Below, in pieces: positions 1-12,999 of a stretch of 64,000 nt of DNA. Origin of the DNA: Cristatella mucedo. Taxonomy: Eukaryota > Bryozoa > Phylactolaemata > Cristatellidae. Every line of letters begins with the position of its first letter. The first letter of the stretch is position 1. Below the pieces are notes generated by a model. The model ran no database searches and was not told the origin of the DNA. It was given only the letters and a program-made list of their open reading frames with translations. Made by a program: the position numbers and the translations under genes. The stretch is from positions 1-64,000 of the forward strand of contig WPIO01000122.1 in assembly GCA_009760855.2 (NCBI GenBank), given 5' to 3'.

Positions 1-1700
1 AAATAAAGCAACTATATGCCAAATCTTAGCATACTTTAACAAAAAGCAAAAAACTACCATATTTTATAAAAGAAACAAAGTCAGACTCAACCACAAATTT
101 CAACAATAAAATCATCCAATAAAAAGGCCTGGATCTAAATTTACTGACTAAAGTATTAACGATGTCATCTATAACAAAAACTAGGCAAGCACAATAGCAA
201 GATTTGCAGACATAATAGTGAGAGAAAACTCCACATAACTCAATATAAACAACCACTAGAATAAACTATTATTGATCACTACCTTTCTTGTTTATGCAGA
301 AACGTTCAAATAATAGCTAACAACACGAATTCATAAGAATGACGCAAGGACACTCCTCACATGAAAACAACCTTGTTTTGCAGACATTTCCTCAAAGAAT
401 AAATCCAAGTAAAGCGTGCTGGATAATTAGTGTCTTCACAATAAAATAAAAACAATAGTGCTCCAAATATAATTCGTATTTTAATTATGAAACTTACCCC
501 TACCAAATACATAACACACTTATAAAAACAATATGAGTAAATAGCTCAAAAAGTCTTACTAACCAACTGCAGCATCAGTTCAATTTTAACAAAGGCTACA
601 CAGAGCAAGGTTCTCACAGCCAGAAGGGATGAGAGAACAGGTTAGAAACGACATTTTACAAAATCAAGACCAAAAAACTGGACATCATTTGTTTGCAGTG
701 AATGCTACATACAAAGTGAGAAGCGGACTCAAACATCAAGCCTTTACCTTATCTGGACAAGCTCGATAACAGTTCAGTTCAAGTTCATTGCACTGAAATT
801 CATACTGATAAAGCCAAAACCGTTCCAATCAACGCCAGGTACAGCACGTCGAACCCTCAAACAGTTATGGTATTCAAACAACGGCACAAGCCGGCAAAAG
901 AAATACACTGAGACTCATTCCTCTCTACTCCATGAGAAGGCTCGGAGATACGTAGATTCAAGATTTTCAACAATTCAAGTTATGGATATTCAAGAAGATA
1001 GGATCTTCAGGTATCATATTTGACCAACTAGCCAACATTACTTACATTCAATTAATTAAGATGGTACAAAACCAAACATAGTTAAATTCATTATATGAAT
1101 AAACTCTTCATATTCGAAGTTTTATTACCTAAATATGGTATTGACGCGATTATATACCTTGTACATAGTAGGAAATTGTAATCATGCTGCGAATTTCGTG
1201 ATCATTACTAACGGCAGCAAGTAAGACATTTGATGTTAATACTCCGAGTATTGGCGGTAAAACGCAGGGGTAAGTCGACGTTTAAAAACATTTCTAGTTA
1301 CATGCTCACTTCCTATTTGAAGGATGAATACCATATAGTAGTGCCTGTATAAAGTGGGAGTATTTGAAGTGATCAAAAAGACTATTCCTAAAACAGGCCA
1401 TCAGCGGAAAATGTCTTTTCAATACAATGACGCGTTAATTCCAAGCGGTTGAGATGCCATTATGTATTCTGGACAGACGTACAAATGTGGACCCCTTAGC
1501 CTGATAATGTTGGCTTCAAATACCTAATTAAAATAAATGTGAAACGCACCACAGTAAAGGATGTTCAACAAGGTTTTAATGAATTTAATGGCTCTAAAAT
1601 ACAGATTTAAAATGCATAAATAAGTATTACCTTTAACGTTTCCAACTGATCAGTTACAATTTGATGAATACATTCCTCCTTATTGCTCTATAACAACTAA
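1..1700. other. AT-rich intergenic or intronic DNA, no gene seen
   Basis: No exon with convincing splice sites, no repeat copy recognised from elsewhere in the window and no RNA gene was found. The longest open frame (about 76 codons, minus strand, 26-256) is a low-complexity hydrophobic translation of AT-rich DNA and has no domain. Confidence 0.6.
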
Positions 1701-1718
1701 TTCACATCACGGAGTTCT

Positions 1719-1954
1719 CTAGCCCCATGGATCCTCTCTGAATCCACAGGCAATCTTCATGTTATTAAGATAGTTTCTTCTTGCAACGAATACAGCTATG
1801 GTAGAGCTCAGCCACATAAAATATAAAAAAACAGTAATAACCTCCACTGTCATCAGACTCAACGATTCTAGTGGGTTCATTTTGGGCACGTTCTTACGTT
1901 CCACATAACGCTTGTTCCCAGGTATATCTTTGTACTGCTTGGTTGCATCAACAC
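1719..1954 (-). CDS. Possible terminal exon of a single-pass membrane protein
   Basis: Unrecognised. Read on the minus strand, a pyrimidine-rich tract ending in ttgttcag precedes an open frame that enters in phase 1, runs 77 codons and stops at TAG (1719-1721). Residues about 31-56 are strongly hydrophobic (MTVEVITVFLYFMWLSS...) and are followed by RRNYLNNMK, so a type I membrane protein with a short cytoplasmic tail ending REDPWG is the simplest reading. A second acceptor-like site (cttgttttag, near 2043) would extend the open frame upstream. A shifted frame of the same DNA reads DDSGGYYC, the hallmark around the second cysteine of Ig domains, so this may instead be a frameshifted Ig exon. 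No partner exon was identified, so the call is tentative. Confidence 0.3.
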
Positions 1955-2627
1955 CTGAACAATAAGCCTCCAAAATCAATAACAGCGGGAGGATTAATTG
2001 GGTAAACTTTCCAAATAACAGATCCAAACAACTATCCAACTTCTAAAACAAGATCTAAAAGTAGAAAATACAGTTGTATTTACCTTATGATATTGATTGT
2101 CAAACTCTATTTTTTAAAAAGTCTAGCGTCAGTTGAGACTCTCGCCCTAGGTCTTCGGTAGTCAAATGACGATTTCATTTAAAATAGTAAAAAGTCACGA
2201 CTACTTAAAGTTCATTTTTAGATTGTTTATTTTCCTAACATCATCTTCTTTAAGATGTGTAACAATATAGCGATGAAAACAAGTGCAGCAAATTTTAAAA
2301 ACATATCTACGGCAGCTTCGAATCAGTGTATCCGTCTTCATAAACTATCATATTAAGTAGACTCAAAAAAGATATAATCAGTTCATTCCATCAAAAGGCA
2401 ATCGAAGATCTACTTACACTTTGCCTTGCTGTCAAATCCATTGGCAATGATGGTTGTAAATTTTAACAACCCTAATAGTTATTTTGAAAATAATAATGTA
2501 CTCTAAATCAACCGAAAGTAATTAACGATAATGTGATCTTCAGGTTCAATCAAAGGGTTCACAGATTAAGTTTAAGAAAATCCCTTCTTATTTGCACTGT
2601 TTTTAATGTTGTGGATTGGCCATGCAG

Positions 2628-2751
2628 GGATGCACAATTTGTAGCACTGAGACAAAAATCTGGCGACAAAGCTGGTCCAGATTCAGATTTTATCCAAGAA
2701 GGACCCTTATTTGCTGCAGCTTCTTTGGCATCTTTAATGGATATCGCAGAG
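2628..2751 (+). CDS. Candidate internal exon, unrecognised protein
   Basis: A 124-nt open segment has a good acceptor (ggccatgcag before 2628, preceded by a T-rich tract) and a good donor (GCAGAG then gtatat after 2751). It enters with one base completing a codon and leaves in phase 0, encoding DAQFVALRQKSGDKAGPDS and then DFIQEGPLFAAASLASLMD with a short IAE end. The stretch is amphipathic and of balanced composition, unlike the surrounding AT-rich noise, but I do not recognise a family. The opposite strand is also open here, so codon structure alone does not decide. It could be an isolated exon of a plus-strand gene extending beyond the left edge. Confidence 0.3.
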
Positions 2752-3189
2752 GTATATTGATAATGACTGTTGCTTTTCACAATTAACTACTACCTCGTGC
2801 GTCTATTTGACGTGTGCTAAGAAAGGAGTAGACAAACAGTTCTACAAAACTTACAGCTCAACAAGGTGCCACAAATCGACCTGTCTCTGACTCTATGCTA
2901 ACTCACTAAAGATCATTTTGGTTTAGAAGACAGGGTAAAGGCTGACTTTGGATTCTTTCTGATTGAATTAGGTGCCTCTCAAGAAAACAGGCTGTCATAT
3001 CAAGTATTGAAGAACTGTGATTTTTCTCATCTGCCACCCTCACTCTAAAAAGGCAATGTTACTGAAGTTGATGCAGCCGATGTCTCTCACTGTAGACTTC
3101 TGGGTATTTTTCTTTTTTACAGCTTACATTAAATAATGCATCATTCAATTCTAACTAAGATGTTCTGTTGTACCTTACATTTGGTGAAA

Positions 3190-4085
3190 TCTGGCGACAA
3201 ACAACACTAGTTATGGAAACCCAGTGTGATTCAAGATTGGAAAGTGTGTCCCTAAAAATTGGCTCTGCCAGCATATCTCCTGTCGGCGTCTGGTGTCTTC
3301 AAAAACGACCTCTCCATTAGACGACAATCTTACTCACAATCAAATCTGCCCTATTTTCAAACTTAAAATTACGAAATTTGGGTTTGTTTAAGATAAAAGG
3401 ATACCGATCATAAGTTGGTCCATGCATTCGTGACATCTCGTCTCGACTCCTGCAACTCACTCAACACTTGCCTTTCCGCTGTGCGATCAAACTGCAGCTG
3501 GTCCAAAACTCTGGCTAAGCACGTCCGTCAGTGCAGCACGTTGCAGTTACCACCATTCTCTCGGACCTGCACTGGCTACCAGTCAAACAACGATTAACTT
3601 CAGGTTTTGCTCACTTTTACAGTCTAATTCTATGGCTCCTGCCCTATCTTCAATTACTCCCCCATGAGGCCAAACATCATACCACCCGCCAGGATCAACA
3701 GTCTAAAATGCCTGTGAAACCTCAATCCACTGGAGACAGTGCATTTAGTTCGTATGCTCCCAAAGCCTGGAACTCACCACTCTCCCGACCTGCATCAGAC
3801 ATCCACGACCACATTTAAAGAGAAACTAAAAACACCAGATTAAGGACATATTTAAATTGTGCCCATGGATTCGTCATTACATTTATGCATGCTGACACTG
3901 TGCATACTACCCTCAACACATTTCATGCCGACCCTGTGTATCTCACCCATAATATTATTCCTTTTGTTTGTTTCAACACGATTTTACCACCATTCAATTG
4001 CATCACCTTGCAGCAAATGTAAAGCACCTGAAAGAGATTAAGTTACTCTGAGGACTCATCAAATACAATATTAATAATTATTAAT
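3190..4085 (+). mobile_element. CR1/L2-like LINE, 3' part (decayed)
   Basis: This copy contains the C-terminal part of a non-LTR reverse transcriptase. It begins with a segment like IGSASISP (about 3260). VHAFVTSRLDSCNSL follows at 3415, then after a frameshift LHWLPVKQR (about 3564) and GDSAFSSYAPKAWNS (about 3730). The 3' end has the family tail: a block like gtaaagcacctgaaagagat, a hairpin, and ATT-rich sequence to 4085. Frameshifts and stops make it non-functional. The same order recurs in many copies of the window, which fixes its identity and strand. Confidence 0.85.
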
Positions 4086-4511
4086 AAGAGAACTACTGTC
4101 GGGACACTTCTTTCAGATTAGCTGCACTTACAAACCCATTTTAATTTAAGTGACTACTGATACAGGGTGACATAAAAAAATTAGACACAAAAACAAACAT
4201 GTTACACGTTTGGAGAAGTCGTCAATAGTCAGGATATGATCACTTATCTTTGACTGGGATGTTCACATTAAACAGGCTGCACTCAAAGCTCGCCTGGCTT
4301 TTTCAAAAAACAATACCTTCTTCGTTAAAAAACTTGATTCAAGCATATACCTGATTCAACGAGGCAGCTGCGAAATGAATTTGAAAGACGATCCAACTTC
4401 TTGTTGCGAATATTAATCAGCAAGCACGAAGGTACCTAACAATATATATCTTGTAGCATTTCAGGATCCAGAAGTAGTCAATCGGAGACTGCATTCAGCT
4501 GTAAATTTCAC

Positions 4512-4513
<2 letters not shown>

Positions 4514-4588
<75 letters not shown>

Positions 4589-4620
4589 ATTATATATATA
4601 TTATTAAAAATGCATGATAT

Positions 4621-4676
<56 letters not shown>
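4514..4676. repeat. AT dinucleotide microsatellite (two blocks)
   Basis: There are pure AT runs at 4514-4585 and about 4622-4676. They are separated by a degenerate spacer that includes tgcatgata and bordered outside by tgcat/atgca. Open frames here are only Tyr-Ile repeats. Confidence 0.95.
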
Positions 4677-4679
<3 letters not shown>

Positions 4680-4699
4680 TTTTAACCACACAAAACAAC

Positions 4700-6260
4700 G
4701 AGTTTTCTAGTAGTAAAATAATTTACCATCAAAACACATATTTCATCCCCATTCCACTGTCTTGTCTTGGTCCTTTGATCTTCTCCCCTGAAACTTGTTA
4801 TACATAATTCCATATTTTTACATTTGCTGCCCATATATTCCATGTTCACTTTCTGTACTTAATCTTCAAAAATCTTTTGCACCGTGCCGGAATTACTTTC
4901 ACCTATTCTTAAAATTTTTTTTATTAACACCTTTCCCTCCACTGGTCTTCTAAAATTATATTTCAGTACTAAACAGTGTTGTTTACCCATAATACTAGAA
5001 AACACAGCTCAGCAAGGCATGGGTAACACTTATTGTGCCATTTAAGCCATCTCTCGAGAAAAGAAAAGCTATCAAGGAAGCTCAACAGGCGTATGAACTT
5101 GACTGCAAACTGCTGAACACACAGATTAATATATAATAGAATAATTGAAATAAGACCTAATAATTTTCTCACAAACTATTACTCTTATTTAGACACATGT
5201 GAGCAGCCAAAATTATTCTGTCAGGTAAAAGCAACTGGAAGAACTGTAATTATTAGCGATGCTAGACATAAGCAGCATAACAGACTTAGTCGTTAACATG
5301 CTTAAATGGCTCAGTCAGTATTAAAATGCACTTGAATCATTTATTTCTGATACGATTGTAAATCTCATAGTAACCCGTTTCTTAAACATATGAAATATAT
5401 TTGCTTTAAGGCATATTATCAAACTGACCAGCGACATGTAAATTAATTTGAAACTGCTACTATTTGAAGATTGGAAACTACAATCTTCTACCAGAGACGT
5501 CATCTGGAAAGCATGTTGATTGGTGTATTCATAAAGAAAATAATAATGTTAAACAATAATAATACATTAGTCTAAAGCACCCGAATAGTTCTCTTTCTAT
5601 GAGCTACTCGTGCTGCAACATAGCACAATCAAATCGTTAGGTAACCAAGTTCAATAAACGCAAGAAAAAAACACTTCAATCTGACCAAGCATCTAAAAAC
5701 ATACAAGTGTGGTTTGTAGAGTAACGCCACCATTTTTATCCACATATACGCATACCCAAAAAAAATTTATCGAGAAAGCAATGAATAATTAACAAAAATT
5801 GTGCATTTCAGTTATAATGACAAACCAGCAGTGACATAATACACATTGGAATGAGTTCCAGGCTTTTTAGTCGTGAACTAATACCGCACTAGATGAAACT
5901 CATAACTCCCACAGTCCGAAGGCCCTGACTATAAATACCGGATGTCTTTACCGATACTTAAGCTCATAGTAATTGCCGTAAACGCTCTTTATGTCACTTG
6001 CAAGAGCCTCAAAATCAACAAAGTACTTTTCAAAGGCACCGTCCCCGAAGATTTTAGATTTAACACAGGTATAGTTTAACAGTTAGATTTGAAAACTAAC
6101 GCATCAATTCAAATCACGGTGGGAGATCGCATCATATAGAAAGCTGGACAAATGAATAACAATATTCAAAACGAAGATATGACCTTTAAGTCGATGCTTT
6201 TGAATGAACAATGGATGCCAGAAGTATAGTGCCGTGGCAGCGCTAATTACCTTAAGCCTT
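4700..6260. other. No gene seen
   Basis: AT-rich DNA with short ORFs only (60-67 codons) that have no motif or splice support. No repeat family recognised elsewhere in the window has a clear copy here. Confidence 0.5.
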
Positions 6261-6267
6261 CCACTGA

Positions 6268-7170
6268 GAAAGATCCTGAAACATTGCAGAGCAGTGCATG
6301 TCATTCCCAGAGCTAGATCTGATGTGGTAAGAAAGGCATGATGATCAGCATCAAAAAGTCCCGAAAGATCAACCTAAGCAAGGAGAGATAGAATCTACCT
6401 CGTTGTACGACACATAGCTCCTATCAAATCTGCCCTACTTTCAACTACATAACACAAAATTCTTGTTTATATCAGGCTACTACATCTAATTGGTTCATGC
6501 ATTTGTGACATCCCGACTTTCACTTCCACATATAACTCTCTTTCTGCACCTACCAACGTGCAATCAGGCGATTACAGCTGGTGAAAACTCAACAGCTAGT
6601 CGCAAAGAGAGCGACTCAGTTGCCATACCCACTTCTTGCCGCCCTCACTGCAACCTGTCAAGCAACGGCAACAGATTTTTTCCAGCACTTTTAGGTCACC
6701 TTATTCTTTGACTCATCTATCTCTCAGAATCCTACTCCCCCCAGGCTAGCATTGCATCACCAGCTTTGGAAAGTTTACCATGACATCGTACGAACCCCCA
6801 AATAACCTGGAGACCGTGCATTTGGTTCATATGCTCCTAAAGCCTGGAACTCCCTCCCACTTGCGTCAAACATCCCATGACTTAACATTTAAAAAACTGA
6901 AATACACCTATTTAGGACAGTGTTAAGTGGATTCACTGTGATTAGTCTCTGGTGTGCTTATGTGCTGCCACTGCCATGCTGCACAATAACCACATTGGCA
7001 TGCCAACTCTGCATATGACCCCATAACCATATTGTTAATGTTGTTTATCTACCATGATATTCTCACTATTAATCAATTTATTTCAGCAAATTGTCCTAGG
7101 AAGAAATTGAGTTTACTAGAACTTTCCAACATCAAGTGCATTAATATTATTATTATTACATGTATCATCA
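6268..7170 (+). mobile_element. CR1/L2-like LINE, 3' part (decayed)
   Basis: It aligns by eye with the other LINE copies: the HAFVTSRL segment at about 6495, 'gcgattacagctggtgaaaa' at 6568, 'aagcctggaactccct' at 6840, and a 3' tail ending in an ATT run at about 7145-7165. It is the left arm of an inverted pair with the copy at 7700-8165. Many stops; dead. Confidence 0.75.
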
Positions 7171-7699
7171 TTCATAACTGAGTCACTGTAAAGCAAGCTG
7201 ATTCACAAGAGTGATTAGCCAAAAAAGACGGAACTTAATGCACAGTTTGATGTTACAAAGTATGTTTAGGCGATTGGACACTACTTGGTTAAGTTTCTTA
7301 GGAACGATAGAAACGAACTAAGGAAGTTATTGAAGTTCTCTTCCTTTATATTGCTAGCTTACGTAGTGCCTGAACACAGCTACCACCACCTTTTGAAGAT
7401 TATTCTAAAATGACTGAGGTCTAATATAGTGCTAGTGACATGTTGTTGGTGTCAGGATGTTAATAGACATATTGTTCAGTGAAGATCGTGTCCAAGTGAA
7501 TACTTGATGAGAACTCTAATTAATCAGAACAATTAACCTGGCCTATCCTAGCATATTTCTGCTCAATGTAATCGACAATAACTTACAAACATCAAATGAG
7601 CTCCTACATCTGTATATGCGTATATCCATCATACGTGTAAGAGACCCATGATGTAATCGTCGCTGATTGTTCTTTCTACACACTGTCTACTTGTGGTTC

Positions 7700-8165
7700 A
7701 ATTACTTTAATAGGGCATTTATCATTACCATAGTAACTAAACGTCTATCCGTTGCTTGACAGGTAGCAGTACATGTCAGCGAGAAGTGGCGTGATGTGGC
7801 AACTGAGCTCACAATTGAAAAGCTAAAAAGCTGCTGGTTTACCAGCTGTAATCGCCTGATTACACAAGCCGGTAAGTCAACAAGCAGCAGTACAGAAGTA
7901 AAGTCTGAAATCACAAACCAAAATTAGATGTGTAGCCCTGATCTCAGCGAATTTTAACGCAATATAAAATACCTGAAAGTAGAGCGTTTGACAGGAGAGC
8001 TGATGTATTTAGGGTAGACTATCTCTTCTTCAGTTGATCCTTTCGGGACTTTTTGATGCTAGCGATCATTATGCCTTTCTCCTACACATCAGATATTCAG
8101 GAATGCACACTGCTCTGCAATGTTTCAGGATCTTTCTCTGGAAAAGTTCTGAGTTTTTGATGTGA
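7700..8165 (-). mobile_element. CR1/L2-like LINE fragment, inverted relative to 6268-7170
   Basis: The minus strand reads SVLLLVDLPACVIRRLQLV (about 7895-7840), the thumb-region motif of these elements, and further upstream 'gatcctgaaacattgcagag' matches the start of the 6268 copy. The segment ends before the 3' tail. Similarity to the left copy is colinear over about 0.4 kb. Confidence 0.7.
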
Positions 8166-8169
8166 ATAG

Positions 8170-10200
8170 CGAACGTCATAAGAGGAACTTTGAAAATAAG
8201 AGGTTCCTCAGATTTCAAGTCTTTATAAGTTGTTTTTCTCTTTCTTTGACTAAGTAGCTTTAGTTCATGTTGTGCTCTGCGAATACTGCAGCCTACAAGA
8301 ACACCGCTACAGAGCGGGAAGAGGCAGCCTCGACGTTGTCTAAATTACAAATCCTCAATTTCTTTATATTTGACAGTGGCATATACGGCATCTCGCTTTA
8401 AGCCTATCAGCAGGTTGCAATATTTCAACCCCCAAAATGGATCTTCTGTCATCTCTCCAGCTATGTCGGTTTTGTGGAACTAACAGATAAGAAGACATTA
8501 CAGATAAATTTCGAGCCACCGTTTAGCTCATTTAATAAAAGTATGATTAGTTACACGCATTATCTCGTTTTTTTAGATGATTTGAGTATGCACAGGCAGC
8601 ATAATATGTTGGCTGCAATAAACATCGGTTAAGCACAAATACAGCATTTTCACCACGAAATTGATTGACTGAGCAAACCAGATGAAGAATCCATTATAAA
8701 CAGATCAGCAGCTACTGCACACAATGCAGTTTTCATTGTTTTGGTTCTGTCCTTACTCTTCTTTACCCTTAATACTTAAACGTTTGCCAGAAATTAAAGT
8801 CACACAATAAATTAGCAGTCGGTGGTTCATCAAGTCACAGGAAGCTTCTGTGCAGTGTCTATCAGATAATCATTCATCCTACTCGATTACCCACACAACA
8901 TTAACCAACGGCGAATTAAACCTACCGCTGCGATCCAGGCACAACTCACACGGTTTATATGAATCATTTCACTAAACTTTGTATATCTTTTTCTGCCAAG
9001 TACTCTGCTAATATTGCCTTATTATACGTCTACAGACATGTTTAGGTATTTCTACCTAAAATGAATACCTAGTCTATAGTCATAGCAAGTTACACATCTA
9101 AAAAGGCAATTTTCTACAGCAACTTTACATGCAGCATCGAGGAAAGCTTAGTAAGATGACTCAAACATATGGGTAGCAAGGAGTGATACTCAAATGGTTG
9201 CCCTTCCAGCAAAGCCACGATCTCTATATAATGCGGAGAACTCGGAATCATATTTTTGCTTCTCTTAAAACGATAGTGATAATAACAATCCGCCAGCTAG
9301 TGAGTAGTAAGTCGCCCATCTGATTAGACTGAAGTCCCTTCCAATGCGTTTTGTGCAGTGAATGCTTAAATAAAAGTATCGCATCGGTCACTGTTGTGGT
9401 AATAAGGATAATGTCCGTTACTGCTTAAGGATGTTTAGAGATTTACACTGGAGCGGTTTCCCATGGCGTGATTATAGTGGTGGTAGTGAGTTCCACATGC
9501 GGTTTATAGTTTATGTGGCACTTCAGCACGATATGATCGGTTGCCCGACAAGGGTCGCGCTACACAGGAGATTCATGAGACCGCACTCCTATTCCCATAG
9601 GCATAGATGCCTATTCAGCTTCTTTTTAAATATCTAAAACGTCAAGGGATGTATCGTTAGTTGAAACGTGCTTTGAATCTCTGGGAGCATATGCACAGAA
9701 AAGCAAAAGATGATTTGAGGTGGTCTATGAGTAAAGCCCAGTCATTTGTGCCTGGTAAATGATGTCTGGTACGATGCTTACATTGGATTGAATACGCACA
9801 CCTCTGCTCGTTAGGCAGCGAGCCAATAAAGAGGAGCACTAAACGTGACACAACGATGTACTATGCCCTGACCTACTTGAGTGGAAAGCAAGTCAGGTTG
9901 GCAAGATTAGCTTTGCAGCTCGTGAACGTCTACTAAAGGTGAGCCTAGCTGGTAAGATAAAACTGGTAAGCAGCCAGAATACACAAGCATGTGCAGTTGC
10001 AGAGGAATGAGTACACAGAAATTGGGAGCGGATGTACGCTACTGCCGGAAGATATACGGAACGTAGCATGCCAAGCCTGAGCGAAGCCACATTTCGCAAT
10101 CTTAGATAGCCAAAAAATAAAATTAACGTGTTTACCATTCTAATCATCCATCCTCCGTTTCTTGTGTTTGTTCCCCATCATTCCACTCACTTCATCAGGC
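8170..10200. other. No gene seen
   Basis: Unique-looking sequence with ORFs up to 84 codons on either strand. None shows a domain, a splice-site pair or repeat similarity that I can support. Confidence 0.5.
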
Positions 10201-10204
10201 ACAC

Positions 10205-10205
<1 letters not shown>

Positions 10206-10242
<37 letters not shown>

Positions 10243-10253
10243 ACACACACACA
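10206..10253. repeat. AC dinucleotide microsatellite
   Basis: (AC)n with single-base interruptions. The His-Thr open frames spanning it are not genes. Confidence 0.95.
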
Positions 10254-10259
10254 ACACAA

Positions 10260-11165
10260 AAGCTCACACACAATACACACCCTTACACACAGTCCACTTC
10301 AGCAAATGACAGTAGAAATAGTGATGCATGCATTGAAAGGACGATCGAAGATCACGAGCCTCAATGAGCACAAAATAGTTGTGTTTTAATTTCATTTAAA
10401 TAGCTCCTCCCGTTAAAAGGATTGTTGGTAAGTCAGGGAGTATCCTAACAGACATGCAACGTAAAGCGCAAGTCCAGGAGGTGCCACGGAAGGGCATAGT
10501 GATTGTGGCAATATAAATGATTTATAAAAACATTTCCTCAGACTAACTCATTACCAACAGACCTTGACCTTGGCTAGGTTACCGCCTAAACAACGATTCA
10601 GGAAGGCAGCTGAGATATTGATTGCACGGAAGTAACAGAACAGGTTAAGAAAGTTACGAAGAAATGCAAACTATGATTGGTTCCAATAGCCGACGGATAT
10701 TCCACTACTAGCTATACTACATAATTATTTCTTTTCTAGCCCAAAGAGATAATTTAACACCAATTATCAGAACAGAAGCTAGATAAACACGCAGAACACC
10801 TATGTACAGAGACCTTAGTCCAATGGATATAATATCAATGGATCTCTGTGGAGTCATTTTATCAAAAACCCAAAAATTGTGTCAGATGTAAAAGCACCAC
10901 ATGTATTCTATCAAAACAGCAAAGGCTTGCCATTCAAGCATCTCAGAGTAGAATAACCAGAGTCTTCAGGCGATCACCCACCTTGCAGTGTGGAGGCACT
11001 TCCTTCAATTCTTGTCTGATTGTGCCAACATTAGTGATACAATTTCAGTAAATCGATATTCAGTGTTCAGCCAGTTATAGTACGAACTGCCTCTACAGCT
11101 ACACATCATGATGCCTCTCAAGATTAGGAGCTTTCCCACGTGCTACAGATTAACTAGCCATTAGT
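10260..11165. other. No gene seen
   Basis: No supported exon or repeat. A 67-codon frame at 10848-11051 has no recognisable motif. Confidence 0.45.
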
Positions 11166-11169
11166 TCTG

Positions 11170-11930
11170 TCTCGACCGATTATTTGTTCCTTTTGGCTGG
11201 GCTGCCCAAAAATGCTATTATGCCACTACAGCAGAATGAATCATGGCTGCAAGGCTGGTCTTGGTCAGGTTTGAGCACGTGCACCTTTGCTAAAGCAGGA
11301 TGGTTGCCAAGTTGACAAAAACTACAGAGCAAGTTTACACCTGACCCCACAAGGCCCACCACGGCGACTCCTTCGTACCAGCTGAACTGCTGCATACCAG
11401 CCTTTTCGCGCCCAGAGGTCCAATATGTGGACAATAAAATAGCTTCATTCACACCTCCCTTCCAAGACAGTTGGCGACATAGCTTTAGCTCTGGAACCTA
11501 CACTAAATCAACTACAATTCTTATCTGGACAACTACTTTCACTGCCGACTATGGCACATCTTTTCAGCAGACATGAATTACCAACTCCTATGCTGCTCCT
11601 ACAACTCATGCACTGCTATACTTCCACTTTCCCTTTTTGCGTCAGGCAAGTCTATGGCTACCGAATGCGTACCGAAAGCGGCACCCAGGCTGTGAAACTA
11701 TAAAAACTCCCTGCACTAACAAGCACATGGTCTTTGTTTGTGGAGTTCCCACAGATGGAGATACATTACAATAAGGCAATTTGTATAAAATAAAATCAAC
11801 GACATCGCCAGCAGTAGCCGATGCTGTGAACAGATCGTTTACCAACAGTTTATCGATGAGATTTGTAGCAAAAATCCAATAAACAACTATTGTGGACATC
11901 AGTAGTATGAACAATCTGTTCGGTGAGACC
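11170..11930 (+). mobile_element. LINE remnant, second CR1/L2-like subfamily
   Basis: The plus strand carries remnants matching the minus-strand element at 49400-51215. These are LAGLPKNAIMPLQQ (about 11195; compare GLPKKATRQLQL there), a segment around 11480-11560 with 'gctttagctctggaacctac', and 'ctgccgactatggcacatct' (11537). Further on, 'ggctaccgaatgcgtaccga' (11655) corresponds to that subfamily's 3' region. Heavily decayed. Confidence 0.55.
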
Positions 11931-11959
11931 TAGATCATAACACCATCCATTAAAGATAC

Positions 11960-12955
11960 AGGAAGAGTAACATTCGCGCCACACCAGAACCTCAGCGACA
12001 AATGAAACAGAGGAATCTATATTACGAAGTATTGTTTTAATAGTTCACGAACAGAAAAAGCAATCACATCTCCAATCGTATAGTCAAAGACACTCGATAA
12101 ATAAAGAATTACCAGGGCTGTGACCACAATCTACCACGAATAGACAGAAAATCATACAACCATTTAACACAAGAGAAATTGAAGATAGGGTCATAGTACA
12201 GGCTTACGACTGATTGACAAGAGTACAGCCTACGAGCAGCTGAGGAAAGTAAAACGGTGTTTAGCTATGGACAGTACTGGCAAGGTGATGTTATCTTGTA
12301 AATTCAGTTCCGACCAATGTGAAAGAAAGCAGGACGGTACAAAAAGCAATTATTTGGTCTCAACATGCCACCATGAATATTGACACCATGCATTGACCCA
12401 CGTATGATATTGACTGGCGATTTCGATCAGACTCACGTTTCCCATAAGTTTCTATCAATGGAGATTCAGCTAGCACAGTTCTGATAGCACTTATGAACTG
12501 GATCTCATTAAAATACATCTGATAAAATAAGACCCAAGCCTGCACTGCTGTTGAATACAGAATAATGCAATTCTCACCACACCAGAGCCTCCTGACTGAA
12601 AAATAATTCTTTACTAGTTCACGAAAAAACGCGATCAGTCACCTAATCCATAATCAAAGTCGCCCGATCAAGCAGTATCAGGACTGACACGTTAACCTGC
12701 AATAATGAGCAGAACCTACAAATTCATTTCTTTGAAGCTTCCAGATGTAGTCACTAGTAATCAGGCTTACTAAGGGTAAATTATCTGGTACAAAAGACGA
12801 GCGGAAAGCAAAAGGGCTATTTAGCTCTGGACGATAATGATTGGCAAGTCATATCATCACCAATCCACTCATTTAAAAAAGCAAAGAAGGGTCCAGGTGA
12901 AAAACAATTTTTAAAGGCAACGCCACTAGTTGAATATTCGGCACTGATGCATGGC
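11960..12955. repeat. Imperfect tandem duplication, two units about 0.58 kb apart
   Basis: Blocks recur in the same order in 11960-12390 and 12570-12955: 'ccacaccagaacctc'/'ccacaccagagcctcc', 'atagttcacgaacagaaaaa'/'ctagttcacgaaaaaacg', 'caggcttacgact'/'caggcttactaagg', 'gtgtttagctatggac'/'gctatttagctctggac', and 'gaatattgacaccatgcat'/'gaatattcggcactgatgca'. The units are diverged, so the duplication is old. No coding function is visible. Confidence 0.5.
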
Positions 12956-12999
12956 AAGATGGATTAATTTACAGCACCAATCTTTTTATAATTATCTTG

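Noticed and set aside
4240-4330. Possible LINE subfamily 2 fragment (KQAALKARLAFSKN-like)
   Set aside because: Too short and lacks flanking blocks in order.
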